Notes under the pieces: model-generated
Databases searched by the model: none
What the model was told of the DNA's origin: nothing
What the model saw: the letters and a program-made list of their open reading frames with translations, nothing else
Source: Sporosarcina luteola
GTDB taxonomy: Bacteria > Bacillota > Bacilli > Bacillales_A > Planococcaceae
Assembly: GCF_007991495.1 (NCBI RefSeq)
Contig: NZ_BJYL01000003.1
Span: 1 to 64,000 of the forward strand
Reading direction: 5' to 3'
Length of the DNA stretch: 64,000 nt
In this document: in pieces, positions 15,909 through 27,210 of the stretch
Numbering within the stretch: the first letter of the stretch is position 1
Layout: every line of letters starts with the position of its first letter
Translations under genes and position numbers: made by a program

Positions 15909-18900
15909 ATGGCTAACCAACCAACGAAGTATCGTAAGTTTGTAGTTGGCGCTGCATCAGCTGCATTAGTGGCATCTGCAGTAGCACCAGTAGCAAGCGC
16001 GAAAGATTTCTCAGACACAAAAGGTAACACACACGAGGCAGCAATCGATGCACTATCTGATGCTGGCATTATCACAGGTTACGAAGACGGCACTTTCAAG
16101 CCAAACAAAACATTGACTCGTTCTGACGTAGTCAAAATGATGGGTAAATGGCTTGTATCTGAAGGCTACGAAGTACCTGAAGACTACAAAACTAATATGC
16201 GTTTCTCAGACTTACAAGCTTCTACAAACGATGAGCTTTTGAAATATGCTGCAGTTGTTAAAGACAACGGCGTATTCAACGGAAGCAACGGTCGTTTGCT
16301 AGCTGGAGACAACATGTCCCGTGAAAACATGGCAGTTGTTCTTGTTCGTGCATTCGACACAGTTAAAGATATCAACCTAGTAGAATACGTTGAAGCTCAA
16401 GACTTCGATAAAGAAGTTACTGATCTTAACTCTGCTAAATCTGAAGCACGTACAGCAATCAATGTCTTAGACTTCTTCGACATTACAACAGTTGCACAGT
16501 TTAATCCAAAAGACACTACAACTCGCGGACACTTTGCTACATTCCTTAACAACTTCTTGAAAGCTGATCTTTCAAAAGTAACTGGCGTTGTAGCTGGAGT
16601 TGAGTCAATTAGTGCTATTAATACAACAACTGTTGAAGTTAAGTTCGTTGAAGGCGTAACTGACATCAACTCACTTAAGTTCGCAATTGAAGGTTTAGAA
16701 GTGAAAAATGCAGTTCTTAAGCAAACTGATGCTAAGACTGTAGTTTTAACTACTGCTACTCAAGAAGGTGGCAAAAAATATGAAATTACTTTGAATGGTA
16801 ATAAACTTGGTTCATTCGAAGGGATTTCTGCAGTTGTTCCTGAAAAAGTAACGCTTGAAACAACTTCACTTCAAGGTATCCTTGGTAAGGAAGTAACTGT
16901 TAAAGCTAATATTAATGTTAAAGAAGCAGGAGTTCCTGTTACATTTAACATTGTGTCAGAATCTAACAAATCACTCAACGCTGATCAAGTAGTTGAAGCA
17001 TTTACAGACGAAAACGGTATTGCTGAGTATTCATATACTCGCTATGCTGCTACTGATGACAATGTTCAAGTTTATGCAACTGGTAAAGCTAACGTACGTG
17101 CATTCGGTAAAGTATACTGGGCTAACTATACACGTTTAGCGGTATCAGAAGTTACTGAAGGTAACGCTTTAGCTAACGGTTCTAAAAAGGTTTACAAAAT
17201 CAGCTCACCTGAAAATGCTGGCGGATATGTAAACGTAGCTTTCAAAGAAAACGTACAAGCAACTCCAGACAAGCTTGTAACTGGTGCTAAACTAACTGAC
17301 GCTCAAGTGTTTGTTTTGTCTCCGGACGGAACTACAACAGTTGCAGCTAATAAATATCCATACGAAGTTACAACTGGCGGCGTACAAATTGCACTTGTCA
17401 AATTGAATGCAAATGGTGAAGCAACATTTACAGTTGAAGGTTCAAATGCAACTGTTACTCCAGTAGTATTTGTTGATGGAGAATTTAATTCAGTAACTAA
17501 CAAATGGACTGGAAACGGTAAACTTGATGCAACGGAGCTTCAAGCAACAGCACCTTCAGTTAAGTTTGAACTGAGTCACACATTGGGCCTTGATGTTAAG
17601 GCTGAAGGCGTTATGAACGCAGCAGCTGAAACAGCTAAGGGTCAAGGTGGTCGCGAGTATACAGTTACAGTGTCAGATAAAAATGGAAAATTGGCACCTG
17701 CTGGAACATCTGCGTATGTGACTTTCCCTGCTGGAAGCATTAGTACTGACAAGAAAGTTTACATCGTATTTGCAGATGGAAGCAAATCCCAAGTGTTTGC
17801 TGATACACCATATGAAATTAAAGTTGCAGGAACAAAAGGCCAAGCAACATTTAAGCTTGTAGGTGAAAAAGACGCATTTGCAACACCGACTGTTTTCCTT
17901 GACAACGGTACGGTAAATAGCAAACTAGACGCTAATGACTTGCAAACTGTTGGAGAAATAACATACTTTGTAAATGCAGTTGTAAACAATTCTGACTTGA
18001 TGACAATTGATGCTAACGGTGATTATACTGAGTCAGCGGTTGTTGGAGATGTTGTTACTTACGTTTATCAATCTGTAGATCAAAATGGATTCCCTTATTA
18101 TGAAGGTACAGGAAGATATGAAGTTACTTTCCAAGTTACAGCTCAATTTGGTGATGTGACGGTTGGTAATACTACAGCTGGAACTGTAACAGTTCCAAGA
18201 GGAACAACTAGATCGGTAAAAGCGAATGCTGTAAATGGAGTTGCAACTATTACTACTTCATCTGCAACTCCGTCAACGGTTACTGTGGATGCCTCTGCAT
18301 CTCAAGTAAGCTTGCCTAACCAATCTGCATCTGTTCAATTTACTGCAGCGCCAGCTACGACTATTTTTGCAGGCGAAGTAATCGCTCTTAATGATTTAAG
18401 CAATGTTAAGGTACTATATTTGAAAGATGCTGCCGGTGTAGTTAAAAACTTCAAGTATGCAGGTGGAGAATTCTTCGACAATACAACAAGCGTTGGAATA
18501 AACACTCCATTGACTGAGACGGACTTCCTTGCAAAACTTACAAGTGGAGCAGAAGTTACTTATAAAAAAGTCGGAGATAAAAATCATTTCTACGTAACAA
18601 AAGCAGGATCAGGAGCTGCTCTACCGACATCACCAGCACCAACTACAGTATCTGTACCAGCTACTGTAACAACAGCGTACTTGCCAGCTGTTACTGAATC
18701 ATTTGCTAAGATTTCAAGTTCAATTATAGATGATGTGAACTTCTCTGATTTCACATTAACTATTGCGGATGGTTCAAATACTGCGAATGTCAACGTTGAT
18801 GCTACTGATACAGCAACAGACTTAGAAACTAAAATCAATAATGCTTTAACAACTGCTACTATTGATGCCCTAGCAACAGTTGATTCAGATGGTCGTGTGG

Positions 18901-19295
18901 TAATTACAGGCGGACAAAACGTAAACTTAACAACTTCAGGGGCTCCTGCTGATGTTTTGCCTAGCGTTACACGTAATTATGTAGCTGCTGCACCAGCACG
19001 CGCTGCAGAATTTGTTTATAACTTTACAACATCTACTGTTGCTGATATTTCACCAACAGAAAAAGTTACTGTTAACGGTATCACATATACAGCAGGAACT
19101 TCTACAGTTGGAAAAACATTTGACGCAACAGGTAATCTAGCTACTGACTTAGCTAACTTAGCTCTTGTAATCTCTGTAAACGATGATAGCGTTAGTGCGA
19201 TTGCTTCTACAGTTTCACTTGAAGAAATTCTTACTTTGACAGAAAGAACTGGAAAAGAAGGAACTGCTTCTACCGCAGCTATCAAAATTGACTAA
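15909..19295 (+). CDS. S-layer protein with three SLH domains
   Basis: Main S-layer candidate, 1128 residues. It has a Gram-positive signal peptide (residues 1-31, KKY-like basic start, cleavage after VASA). Three SLH modules cover about residues 32-75 (FSDTKGNTHEAAIDAL, GYEDGTFKPNKTLTRSDVV), 96-150 and 165-218. After them comes a long beta-rich region of Ala/Thr/Val-rich Ig-like and invasin-like domains (for example VTLETTSLQGILGKEVTVKA). The N terminus resembles SslA of Sporosarcina ureae. Codon use is strongly optimised, unlike the C-ending genes before it, and a near-consensus promoter and strong RBS precede it. SLH modules attach it to the wall polymer; the rest forms the lattice. It is cysteine-free as far as I read, usual for S-layers. 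Confidence 0.92.
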   Translation: MANQPTKYRKFVVGAASAALVASAVAPVASAKDFSDTKGNTHEAAIDALSDAGIITGYEDGTFKPNKTLTRSDVVKMMGKWLVSEGYEVPEDYKTNMRFSDLQASTNDELLKYAAVVKDNGVFNGSNGRLLAGDNMSRENMAVVLVRAFDTVKDINLVEYVEAQDFDKEVTDLNSAKSEARTAINVLDFFDITTVAQFNPKDTTTRGHFATFLNNFLKADLSKVTGVVAGVESISAINTTTVEVKFVEGVTDINSLKFAIEGLEVKNAVLKQTDAKTVVLTTATQEGGKKYEITLNGNKLGSFEGISAVVPEKVTLETTSLQGILGKEVTVKANINVKEAGVPVTFNIVSESNKSLNADQVVEAFTDENGIAEYSYTRYAATDDNVQVYATGKANVRAFGKVYWANYTRLAVSEVTEGNALANGSKKVYKISSPENAGGYVNVAFKENVQATPDKLVTGAKLTDAQVFVLSPDGTTTVAANKYPYEVTTGGVQIALVKLNANGEATFTVEGSNATVTPVVFVDGEFNSVTNKWTGNGKLDATELQATAPSVKFELSHTLGLDVKAEGVMNAAAETAKGQGGREYTVTVSDKNGKLAPAGTSAYVTFPAGSISTDKKVYIVFADGSKSQVFADTPYEIKVAGTKGQATFKLVGEKDAFATPTVFLDNGTVNSKLDANDLQTVGEITYFVNAVVNNSDLMTIDANGDYTESAVVGDVVTYVYQSVDQNGFPYYEGTGRYEVTFQVTAQFGDVTVGNTTAGTVTVPRGTTRSVKANAVNGVATITTSSATPSTVTVDASASQVSLPNQSASVQFTAAPATTIFAGEVIALNDLSNVKVLYLKDAAGVVKNFKYAGGEFFDNTTSVGINTPLTETDFLAKLTSGAEVTYKKVGDKNHFYVTKAGSGAALPTSPAPTTVSVPATVTTAYLPAVTESFAKISSSIIDDVNFSDFTLTIADGSNTANVNVDATDTATDLETKINNALTTATIDALATVDSDGRVVITGGQNVNLTTSGAPADVLPSVTRNYVAAAPARAAEFVYNFTTSTVADISPTEKVTVNGITYTAGTSTVGKTFDATGNLATDLANLALVISVNDDSVSAIASTVSLEEILTLTERTGKEGTASTAAIKID

Positions 19296-19329
19296 GTCCA
19301 AATAACTTTAAATAGAATTGATTGAAAAG

Positions 19330-19368
19330 AAAAACCCTCTAACTGGAAATATAAGTTAGAGGGTTTTT
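19330..19368 (+). terminator. Terminator of the S-layer gene
   Basis: AAAAACCCTCTAACT and AGTTAGAGGGTTTTT make a perfect 15-bp stem with a 9-base loop and terminal T-run. Confidence 0.92.
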
Positions 19369-19731
19369 CCGTTGTATTCGTCAAGTGATAAAACTTGATA
19401 GTTAGATGAGTTTTACAAAGAAAGCCTTTTATCAATTAAATTATATTTTCAACTGTGAGCCCCCAATGAAACAACGCATATTAATAGAATGTATCTCTTT
19501 GTATGATTGATGTATCAAATGAAGGAGATGCTTTAACGTGCCGAAAAAACCATAAATCATCTTCCCTGTAACGCTGGATTCCCTTTCTAACGTAAGTATG
19601 CCAACTAATCCCTCCAAGTCCAATGGACTTTGTGTTATTAAATTGGCAATCACTTTCCAAAATGATGTGGAGAAGCGTATACAAACAATCATTAGAGAGC
19701 TAATCATCCGATGAGACTGGACTACATGAAT
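19369..19731. other. Degenerate region after the S-layer gene
   Basis: No intact gene. Short open frames exist on both strands, but none resembles a family I recognise. The segment touches the IS66 relic and may be its left end or an older mobile-element scar. A possible ribosome site AAGGAG near 19522 leads nowhere. Confidence 0.4.
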
Positions 19732-20020
19732 GTCAAAAATATCTGCATCGTTTGTGGGAATACCGATATGCGGAAAGGGATCGATGGCTTGGCTGCTCTA
19801 CTCCAAGGCTCTTTCGAACTAGATCATTGTGACGATTCCATCTTCTAGTTCGCGGGTAGGAATTAGTATCGGTATAAATGTTTATATTTTGAAGGAGACG
19901 GTTTTGCGGTGTTGTATAAACGATTGGATAACGGGAAACTCCAATGGCCAAGGAGTAAACAGGAGGAAAAGAACTTGTTTTAACAGGCACTTTGCTGGAT
20001 GCTGGAGGCTTCCAGCCAAC
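19732..20020 (+). pseudogene. tnpB: Decayed IS66 tnpB
   Basis: In one frame from 19732 the sequence reads CIVCGNTDMRKGIDGLAALL, QGSFELDHCDDSIF, then YFEGDGFAVLYKRLDNGKLQWP, a clear IS66 Orf2 protein interrupted by at least three stop codons. It is more diverged than the element at 7992-10112, so it is an old and different insertion. Confidence 0.8.
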
Positions 20021-20099
20021 AACCAAAAGCGATACAATCTTCGACTCAAGGCGCGTTTTAATTTAGTTTTTTTCCATTGCCGAATTCGTTATACTTAAT

Positions 20100-21020
20100 A
20101 CAACGGAATTAACCGGAAAGCGGGTGAATGGCATGGCAGAAACATCTTAAGAATGTCATCCGAATACTAGAAGAGCAGCTGGGCCATGCCACTCGTCAGA
20201 ATCAGAACTGATAAAACGGGTTGAATCATTGTCGCAACAGTTAAAAGCTGACGAACTATTGTTCTGTTTAAAAACAGAGAAATCGAAATACAACGTGCCC
20301 GGAGGGCAAAGATCCCTGTTTGATTAAGATGAATCCCTTTTTCCTTATTCTGAGCATACAGATGAACAAAGCCAGCAGTTCGTCTCCTACAGCGTTGTTC
20401 GAAAAAAAACCAGGAAAAGAGAAACGATTCCTTACGCGATCATGTGGATGTGGAATGCGTCCATTATAATCTTAAACAGACTGCTTGTACATGTTGCCAT
20501 CACGCAATGACGGAAATCGGTACCACCGTTGTCCACGAGGAAGTCAAGCTTATTCCCGCTAAAATGGTGAAGGCGCACCATTTTGAATATACCTAAGAAT
20601 GCAAGACATGTAAGGGGATTGCATCTTTGCCTGCACAGATAAAATGGGTTCAAGCACTTCAGCCAGCCATCCAGTACAGACTTGCCGATACTAGTGTTCT
20701 AATGAAAGTGTTGCACGATAAATTCGTACTGCATATACTCCTTTACCGTCAGGTAAACGAATGGATGCGGTATGGACTGGAAAACGATGATAAGAATCTG
20801 TCAAATTGGTACATTCAAGCGACTCATGATTGGCTAATGCTGGTATTTGAACGGATGAAAATGCTGATGATGAACAATTTCGTCATGCATGTGGATGAGA
20901 CCTTTGCAAAGAAAATCATTGATCGGACGGGAAACCCGGCCAGATGAATGCCTATAACTGGATGTTTCGCACGAATTCCAGCCAAGGTCCTGTCACTATC
21001 CTGTTCCAAAGTACCCTCTC
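20100..21020 (+). pseudogene. tnpC: Decayed IS66 tnpC
   Basis: Fragments of the IS66 large transposase in shifting frames. These include ILLYRQVNEWMRYGLENDDKNLSNWYIQATHDWLM (about 20730-20850), MLMMNNFVMHVDETFAKKI with the first catalytic Asp, and after a stop MNAYNWMF followed by GPVTILFQST-like sequence. The element ends abruptly before the catalytic Glu region, and no right terminal repeat is visible. Multiple stops show it is inactive. Confidence 0.75.
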
Positions 21021-21103
21021 CTACCTCTCTAATTTCTTACGAATAAGTATAAATTATCATTTGAATGTGGGTTCCGGTCCCTGAAAATCATCTCCAATGA
21101 AAC

Positions 21104-21138
21104 GGGTTCCCGCCAAAAACATCAACGAATTGTTTTTG
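21104..21138 (-). terminator. Terminator of the 21.2-kb SLH gene
   Basis: GGGTTCCCGCCAAAAACA and TGTTTTTGGTGGGAACCC pair over 18 bases with one mismatch around a loop of less than ten bases. It lies 70 bases past the minus-strand stop. The flanking T-run is poor on that strand. Confidence 0.6.
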
Positions 21139-21207
21139 GTGGGAACCCTATTTGTTTATGAATAAGTAATTGCCAAACATACTACCGTTAGCACTGTTGA
21201 ATTCTGG

Positions 21208-23724
21208 TTAATGTTGATAACCGTTAAAAGTAATGTCCGCACTTTCAGTATAATACATAGTATTTCCAGTATTGTCTCTGATATGGCTAACTGTAAAAGA
21301 AGCTGTGTTAGTTATTGGAATACCATCGCTTGGCACATAGACGGTTACAATAACATATGTTGCTTCGTCTTCTGATCCAACTAGGACAGATGTGGATACA
21401 GTGGAACCTTCAGGCAATTGTTGGCCACCCCATGTATAGTTAAGGATGTTGCGCACACTGTCTAGGTTGACGCCGCTATTTTCATCGGACACTGTATACG
21501 TTACAGTTTGAGAGTTCCATTCTACAGGCCCATTTGCAATTCCGGAAACTACCGGGGGAGTCGTATCCCATCCGTAGTTTTGAACGGTAAATGCTTGGAT
21601 TGCCGCTTCATTTGGATTTGGAATAGGTGCTTGATCAACGACCGTATTTGCTGGGACGTGCAGCTGATAGTATCCATCTGGCAAATCGTGATAGACCGTC
21701 AACGAATTGTAGGAAATCGAGGTATTTGATCCGCCGTAATAGTTAAGGGTAATCGGCGTTACAACACCTGTGTTTTGATTGACGACAGTGATGACGTTAT
21801 TCGTGCCTAGTGTAATACTTTCTGAGAAACTTGCAATAATTTCCCCATTTTTCCATTCAACGTTTGTTAGCGCAGGAGGAATTCTATCCAGATTAAAGTT
21901 CAGGTTTGTTGAATATAGGGCTGTGCTGTAACCGGCTGTGTCTTTCACATCAGCATCGATAAATAGAACGCTATTATACGTGTCATAGTAGAAGGACGAC
22001 GCGCCTGTTAAGACTACTGTTCTGGCATTCCGACCTGCCGATGCCGACAGCTCGGTTACTGCGCCATTTGCATGGACGATCCGTGCCTTGCCTGCGAATG
22101 AGGAAATATCCATATCTTTATCGTAGGTCAATTCAATTTTGCTGTCAGTTGTAACCCTCACATCGATCACAGTCGGAGAGGTCGTGTCAGCAGCAACTGT
22201 AATTGTTGTTTCCACCGGGTTTGGAGATGCAGTGTTGTTATTGTAATCCTTCACATTCGTCACGGAGATCCTTGCAGTTGCGCCCGCTTGTACTGGCGTA
22301 CGTGCTGTGATGTCCAAACGATTAGGATCTGTTGGATTATTGGTGATCGTCGCAACTGAATTGTTGACATAGACGGTAGCACCTGCTGCATTCACAGGCT
22401 CATCGAAAAATAAAGAGAATGAAGTCGTCGATGTTTTTGCTTTTGCGGAACTAGACACTAGTCTCGGAGCAGTCGTGTCATATGCTTTTAGGGTTTCCGC
22501 ATATTTATCAAGCGGCTCGTTTGTCGTGGATTGAATAGCGTCCGTTGCTGAGAGTGTATAGTCGCCATTAAAGGATCCGCTTGCTGTAATCGTTAATGTT
22601 CTCCCATCTGAAGATAAAGCACCCGTAAGTTGTCCAGGATTCCCAGTCGCCCCCGTGTTTGCTGTGATGGAAATATTCTGTACGACGTTCCTCGCATCTA
22701 GGATAGTTGACTTTGAAATGGGGGTTGCAAACGTCACTTCAACTTGTTTGGCGTTAAGAGCTTTTACGTCTTTAATGTAATGAGTGCCTGCTTTCGATTC
22801 AAATTTCATCGCAATTGTTTTATCTGTTTTCGCCCCGCCTTTTGTAAAGGTAACTACATAGAGCCCCGTCCTTTTACCCTCGACAACCTTTGCAACAACA
22901 CCTTGCTCCTTAATGAGAGAAGTGGCATACGTTTGGACAGCGGTTAATTTTTGCTCATTTGTTGCATTGTCTCCATGAGGAATCTCCAATGTACCGCCCG
23001 TGACTTGGAAGTAGGCTGCTTCTACGGCAAGCTGATTTCGATCAGTCACTTCCGGTGCCGGTTCTGGCACTGGCTTCGAACCTGTCGCCGCTTCACTTCT
23101 GAAAAGGAAGGAAGCCAATTGCCCGCGTGTTACAAAGGCGTTCGGTGAGAAGGTCGTTGGAGTCGTTCCTGATGTAATGTCGTTGGAATACAAGACTTGA
23201 ACAAAGCTCTTATTCCAGTTGCCGGCACTGATATCACTAAACGGATTGTCCTCTGTGCCCTGTGACTTGAGATTGAACCCGAGAACAAGCATTTTAGCCA
23301 TTTGAGTTCTTGTCAAGTTCTCGTTAGGCTTGAACGTATTATCTGCATAGCCTGAAATGATTCCCTTTTCAACAAGCGCTGCAATGGCACTATAGTATGG
23401 ATTGTTCTTGTTGACGTCTTTAAATCCGGGATCTTTCACATTTACTGTGTCGAGTCCAAGTGTCAACGCCAAGAACTTTGCTGCATGCTGCCGGCTGATG
23501 CTTTCGCCCGGTTTGAAGGTACCATCCGGATACCCACCAATAATGCCCCGTGAAGACAAGTCCATAACTGCCTCGTAAAAATGATGGCTTGGAATATCTT
23601 TGACATCAGAAAATGTCCGTGTCGCCGCTTCTGCGTTGGCGGGTACAAATGCAACGATTGCTCCTGTTGCTAGTGTTGTGGCCAACGTTGCTTTGAATAA
23701 GTTACTGCGATTGAATTTCCCCAT
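21208..23724 (-). CDS. SLH-domain surface protein with Ig-like repeats
   Basis: An 838-residue exported protein with a signal peptide (residues 1-34, ending ANAEAA). Three SLH modules lie at about 36-80 (FSDVKDIPSHHFYEAVMDLS, GYPDGTFKPGESISRQHAAKFLAL), 95-140 and 160-200. Then follow a PepSY/FTP-like stretch (residues 225-310) and several Ig-like domains (Big/SwmB type, such as VTFATPISKSTILDARNVVQ and IELTYDKDMDISSFAG). It is probably a wall-attached adhesin or minor S-layer protein. The opposite orientation to the main S-layer gene and the shared SLH architecture with the 40.5-kb gene (LGLDTxNVKDPGFKDxNKN in both) show these two are close paralogues. Confidence 0.88.
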   Translation of the reverse strand: MGKFNRSNLFKATLATTLATGAIVAFVPANAEAATRTFSDVKDIPSHHFYEAVMDLSSRGIIGGYPDGTFKPGESISRQHAAKFLALTLGLDTVNVKDPGFKDVNKNNPYYSAIAALVEKGIISGYADNTFKPNENLTRTQMAKMLVLGFNLKSQGTEDNPFSDISAGNWNKSFVQVLYSNDITSGTTPTTFSPNAFVTRGQLASFLFRSEAATGSKPVPEPAPEVTDRNQLAVEAAYFQVTGGTLEIPHGDNATNEQKLTAVQTYATSLIKEQGVVAKVVEGKRTGLYVVTFTKGGAKTDKTIAMKFESKAGTHYIKDVKALNAKQVEVTFATPISKSTILDARNVVQNISITANTGATGNPGQLTGALSSDGRTLTITASGSFNGDYTLSATDAIQSTTNEPLDKYAETLKAYDTTAPRLVSSSAKAKTSTTSFSLFFDEPVNAAGATVYVNNSVATITNNPTDPNRLDITARTPVQAGATARISVTNVKDYNNNTASPNPVETTITVAADTTSPTVIDVRVTTDSKIELTYDKDMDISSFAGKARIVHANGAVTELSASAGRNARTVVLTGASSFYYDTYNSVLFIDADVKDTAGYSTALYSTNLNFNLDRIPPALTNVEWKNGEIIASFSESITLGTNNVITVVNQNTGVVTPITLNYYGGSNTSISYNSLTVYHDLPDGYYQLHVPANTVVDQAPIPNPNEAAIQAFTVQNYGWDTTPPVVSGIANGPVEWNSQTVTYTVSDENSGVNLDSVRNILNYTWGGQQLPEGSTVSTSVLVGSEDEATYVIVTVYVPSDGIPITNTASFTVSHIRDNTGNTMYYTESADITFNGYQH

Positions 23725-23798
23725 TGTAAGCCCCCTGTTGATAGTTATGGTATTCTATAATTCTCCAATCGAAAGATATAAAAAATTCCTTCTATTAT

Positions 23799-23827
23799 AG
23801 TATAGGTCCTATGTTGTGCTAGTTCAA
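23799..23827 (-). promoter_or_regulatory. Promoter of the 21.2-kb SLH gene
   Basis: On the minus strand TTGAAC (23827-23822) and TATACT (23804-23799) are 17 bases apart, about 75 bases before the ATG. A nearby TATAAT overlaps the -10 region. Confidence 0.65.
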
Positions 23828-24157
23828 CTGTTCTAGTGCTGTATTGTGATTAAGTAAGTCAAAAAGAGGAAACTGACAAGATGGCACAGGTGGGTATGGT
23901 GTATGTTTTTTAGGGAATAGGATAGTAGAAAGAGATGAAGGGTGAGAGAACGGACATAGGTTTGTCTTGAAAAAAACATTTGTAAGCAATTTGTTCTGAA
24001 ATGTGTAAGGGGGCAAGCGGCAAAGATTTCAGCTTTAGCGATGTATTTAATAGAATCCAATACTTGACTTACATTGAAGCATGCCCAAATAGCAAAGATT
24101 TTTGTCAGAGGGTTTGGATTTAATGCTAGGGGAAACAGTTGTCAGCGTCAATTGTAT
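23828..24157. other. Intergenic region with no recognisable gene
   Basis: About 330 bases between two minus-strand genes. Open frames on the minus strand have no start with a ribosome site and no family resemblance. Nothing else is seen. Confidence 0.4.
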
Positions 24158-24196
24158 AAAAAAACACGGCTTCCATGAACATCATGGAAGCCGTGT
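24158..24196 (-). terminator. Terminator of the first thioredoxin-like gene
   Basis: CACGGCTTCCATGA and TCATGGAAGCCGTG form a perfect 14-bp stem with a 3-base loop; on the minus strand seven T residues follow. Confidence 0.88.
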
Positions 24197-24214
24197 TGCA
24201 TTTATTGGATGAAA

Positions 24215-24556
24215 TTACAGAACTTCTTCCAGGAAATCCAGGAAATCTTGTCGGTTTAAATAGCCGATGTATGTTTTAACAACTTCCCCTTTATTGAAAA
24301 GATACAAAGAAGGGAAAGAGACAATATCGTATTTCAATTGAACTGGATTTGATTTCGCCTCGAAGTCTTCATATGTGACCCAATGTTTTACGAATTTAAT
24401 CTTCCCGTCTAATTCTTCGGCAACGTCCTCAAGAACTGGTTCGAAAGCTTGGCAAGGACCGCATTCATCTGTATAGAAATCAACGAATACTGGCAATTCG
24501 CATTCTAACACTTCTTTTTGAAACTCCTCTTTTGTAACCTCTACAACATATGACAT
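24215..24556 (-). CDS. Thioredoxin-like protein (CGPC)
   Basis: A 113-residue cytoplasmic thioredoxin-fold protein. The active site CGPC is at residues 32-35 within VDFYTDECGPCQAFEP, and the cis-proline loop is SFPSLYLFNKGE. It is a paralogue of the protein at 30230, with the same N-terminal pattern (VTKE-x-FQKEV-x-ECELPV). Neither has the canonical thioredoxin WCGPC tryptophan: here Glu precedes the first Cys. A lone copy pointing away from the other redox genes. It may reduce disulfides with the TrxB at 26137. RBS AAGGAGG. Confidence 0.85.
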   Translation of the reverse strand: MSYVVEVTKEEFQKEVLECELPVFVDFYTDECGPCQAFEPVLEDVAEELDGKIKFVKHWVTYEDFEAKSNPVQLKYDIVSFPSLYLFNKGEVVKTYIGYLNRQDFLDFLEEVL

Positions 24557-24832
24557 TTCATTTCCTCCTTAAAGTAGGGCCGGCAAATTCACATGCCCTT
24601 CATCAATATAAAGAAACTTTATCTTGCTTTTGAAGCCGGTACAATAGGTTTCGTCAAAAGCATCCTAAACTGTGTTCATTAGGTACAGGGAGTGGTAGAT
24701 CTTCTATTCCCATAAAGTAGGTTCGATCAGTCAGACCGAATAAACATGAATCCAACCACGTTCGACATCGTCTATTGATGTTCGCCTGATTAGTGGATAA
24801 AGTCGAATTATTGAGTAGGGGGGCGGTTGATT
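24557..24832. other. Divergent intergenic region
   Basis: Should hold the promoters of the minus-strand thioredoxin-like gene and the plus-strand desulfidase gene, but no pair of -35/-10 boxes stands out. GGGGGGCGG at about 24818-24826 is the ribosome binding region of the latter. Confidence 0.35.
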
Positions 24833-26107
24833 GTGACAAAGGATAAATTTCACAAGTTGATTGAAAAGGAATTGGTTGTTGCGCTTGGTTGTACGGAGCC
24901 GGTTGCAATCGCCTTAGCAGCTGCGACGGCAAAGAGCTATGTGAGTGGGGACATTCAAGAACTCGTTGTGAAGGCGAGCGGCAATATTATTAAGAATGCG
25001 AAGTCGGTTGGTATTCCGGGGATGTCCGGGAAGGGGTTGGACTTTTCTGCAGCCATCGGCGCTGTCGCGGGGAATCCGGATAAGAAATTGGAATTGCTGG
25101 AAGGACTGACGGCGGAGGATGAGCGCAAGGCGTTCGCGCTTATTGAAGCGGGGAAAGTGAAGGCGAGTCAGGCGAATACTGCGAAGCTGCTTTACATAGA
25201 AGTGATCATTCAGACGGAAACTCAAACGTCGCGTGTAATTATTGCGGACAACCATAGCAATATTGTACTGATCGAAGTGGATGGTAAGCCGATTGCCCGT
25301 GGGGGATGTGAGAATATCTCTGCACAATCCGGCATGGAGGAATCCAGCGAGCTGACGATCGATGAGATTTACGATTGGGTGCTGCAAGTCGACGTGGACG
25401 AGCTCCCACTGGTGAAGCGAAGCATCGAGCTGAACCGGGCTATTGGACTGGAAGGTCTTTCAGGAAATTACGGATTGAATGTCGGAAGAACGATTAAAGC
25501 GAACGTGGAAAGAGGCATTCTTTCAGATGATATTACTACGGCTGCGATGTCGTTAGCCGCAGCTGGATCAGATGCGAGAATGGCGGGTTCGACAATGCCT
25601 GTTATTGCAAATACTGGAAGTGGCAATCAAGGGATCGCTGTAACATTGCCAGTTGTCGGAGTAGCTGAAAAGCTTCAAGTGTCTGAGGAAAAGATGATCC
25701 GCGCGGTGGCACTTAGCCATTTAGTGACAATCCATATAAAGTCTAAATTCGGGCGGCTATCTGCCTTATGCGGTGTAACGACTGCAGGTATGGGAGCGAG
25801 TGCTGCGATTGTTTATTTACTCGATGGTACGCTCCAACAAGTGAAAGCGGCTGTTAAAAATACAATTGGCAACGTGTCTGGAATGATTTGTGACGGCGCG
25901 AAGGCAGGTTGCGCAATGAAGGTGTCGACGTGTTCTAATGTAGCTGTGCAATCCGCGATATTGGCGCTCAATGATCAAGAAATTCAGTCAACGGATGGTT
26001 TCATTCACGATGATGTGGAAAAATCGATTGAAGCCTTTTGCACATTGGGAAATGAAGGAACGCGGCAAACGGACGAGTGGATTTTAAAGTTGATGATGAA
26101 TAAATGA
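24833..26107 (+). CDS. cyuA: L-cysteine desulfidase family protein (UPF0597/CyuA)
   Basis: Serine-dehydratase-alpha-like protein of the UPF0597 family (E. coli CyuA/YhaM, archaeal CdsB), about 424 residues. Members bind a 4Fe-4S cluster and degrade L-cysteine to pyruvate, ammonia and sulfide. Signatures are ELVVALGCTEPVAIALA at the start, VGIPGMSGKGLDFSAA, ANTGSGNQGIAVTLPV, and the cysteines in SALCGVTTAG, GMICDGAKAGCAMKVSTC near the C terminus. I choose GTG 24833 because the G-rich ribosome site lies 7-9 bases before it; TTG 24827 is too close. Next to thioredoxin-system genes, a role in thiol balance fits. Confidence 0.8.
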   Translation: MTKDKFHKLIEKELVVALGCTEPVAIALAAATAKSYVSGDIQELVVKASGNIIKNAKSVGIPGMSGKGLDFSAAIGAVAGNPDKKLELLEGLTAEDERKAFALIEAGKVKASQANTAKLLYIEVIIQTETQTSRVIIADNHSNIVLIEVDGKPIARGGCENISAQSGMEESSELTIDEIYDWVLQVDVDELPLVKRSIELNRAIGLEGLSGNYGLNVGRTIKANVERGILSDDITTAAMSLAAAGSDARMAGSTMPVIANTGSGNQGIAVTLPVVGVAEKLQVSEEKMIRAVALSHLVTIHIKSKFGRLSALCGVTTAGMGASAAIVYLLDGTLQQVKAAVKNTIGNVSGMICDGAKAGCAMKVSTCSNVAVQSAILALNDQEIQSTDGFIHDDVEKSIEAFCTLGNEGTRQTDEWILKLMMNK

Positions 26108-26130
26108 TCGTACTTACAACTATGGGGTGA

Positions 26131-27081
<951 letters not shown>

Positions 27082-27210
27082 ACGTCCGAATGAACGTCAA
27101 AAAGGACATGATTGTCAAATCGTCTTGATACTAGACTTATTACCCGATAAGTTAATTGTAATCGTTTTATATGTCAGATTTATTCACTAACTAAAACAAG
27201 AGGTGACAAT

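Noticed and set aside
19441..19707. Minus-strand open frame of 88 codons after the S-layer gene
   Set aside because: No ribosome site, no recognisable family, and it lies in decayed sequence next to an IS relic.
20627..20947. A separate 106-residue protein
   Set aside because: It is only a fragment of an IS66 tnpC pseudogene; the matching sequence continues on both sides in other frames.
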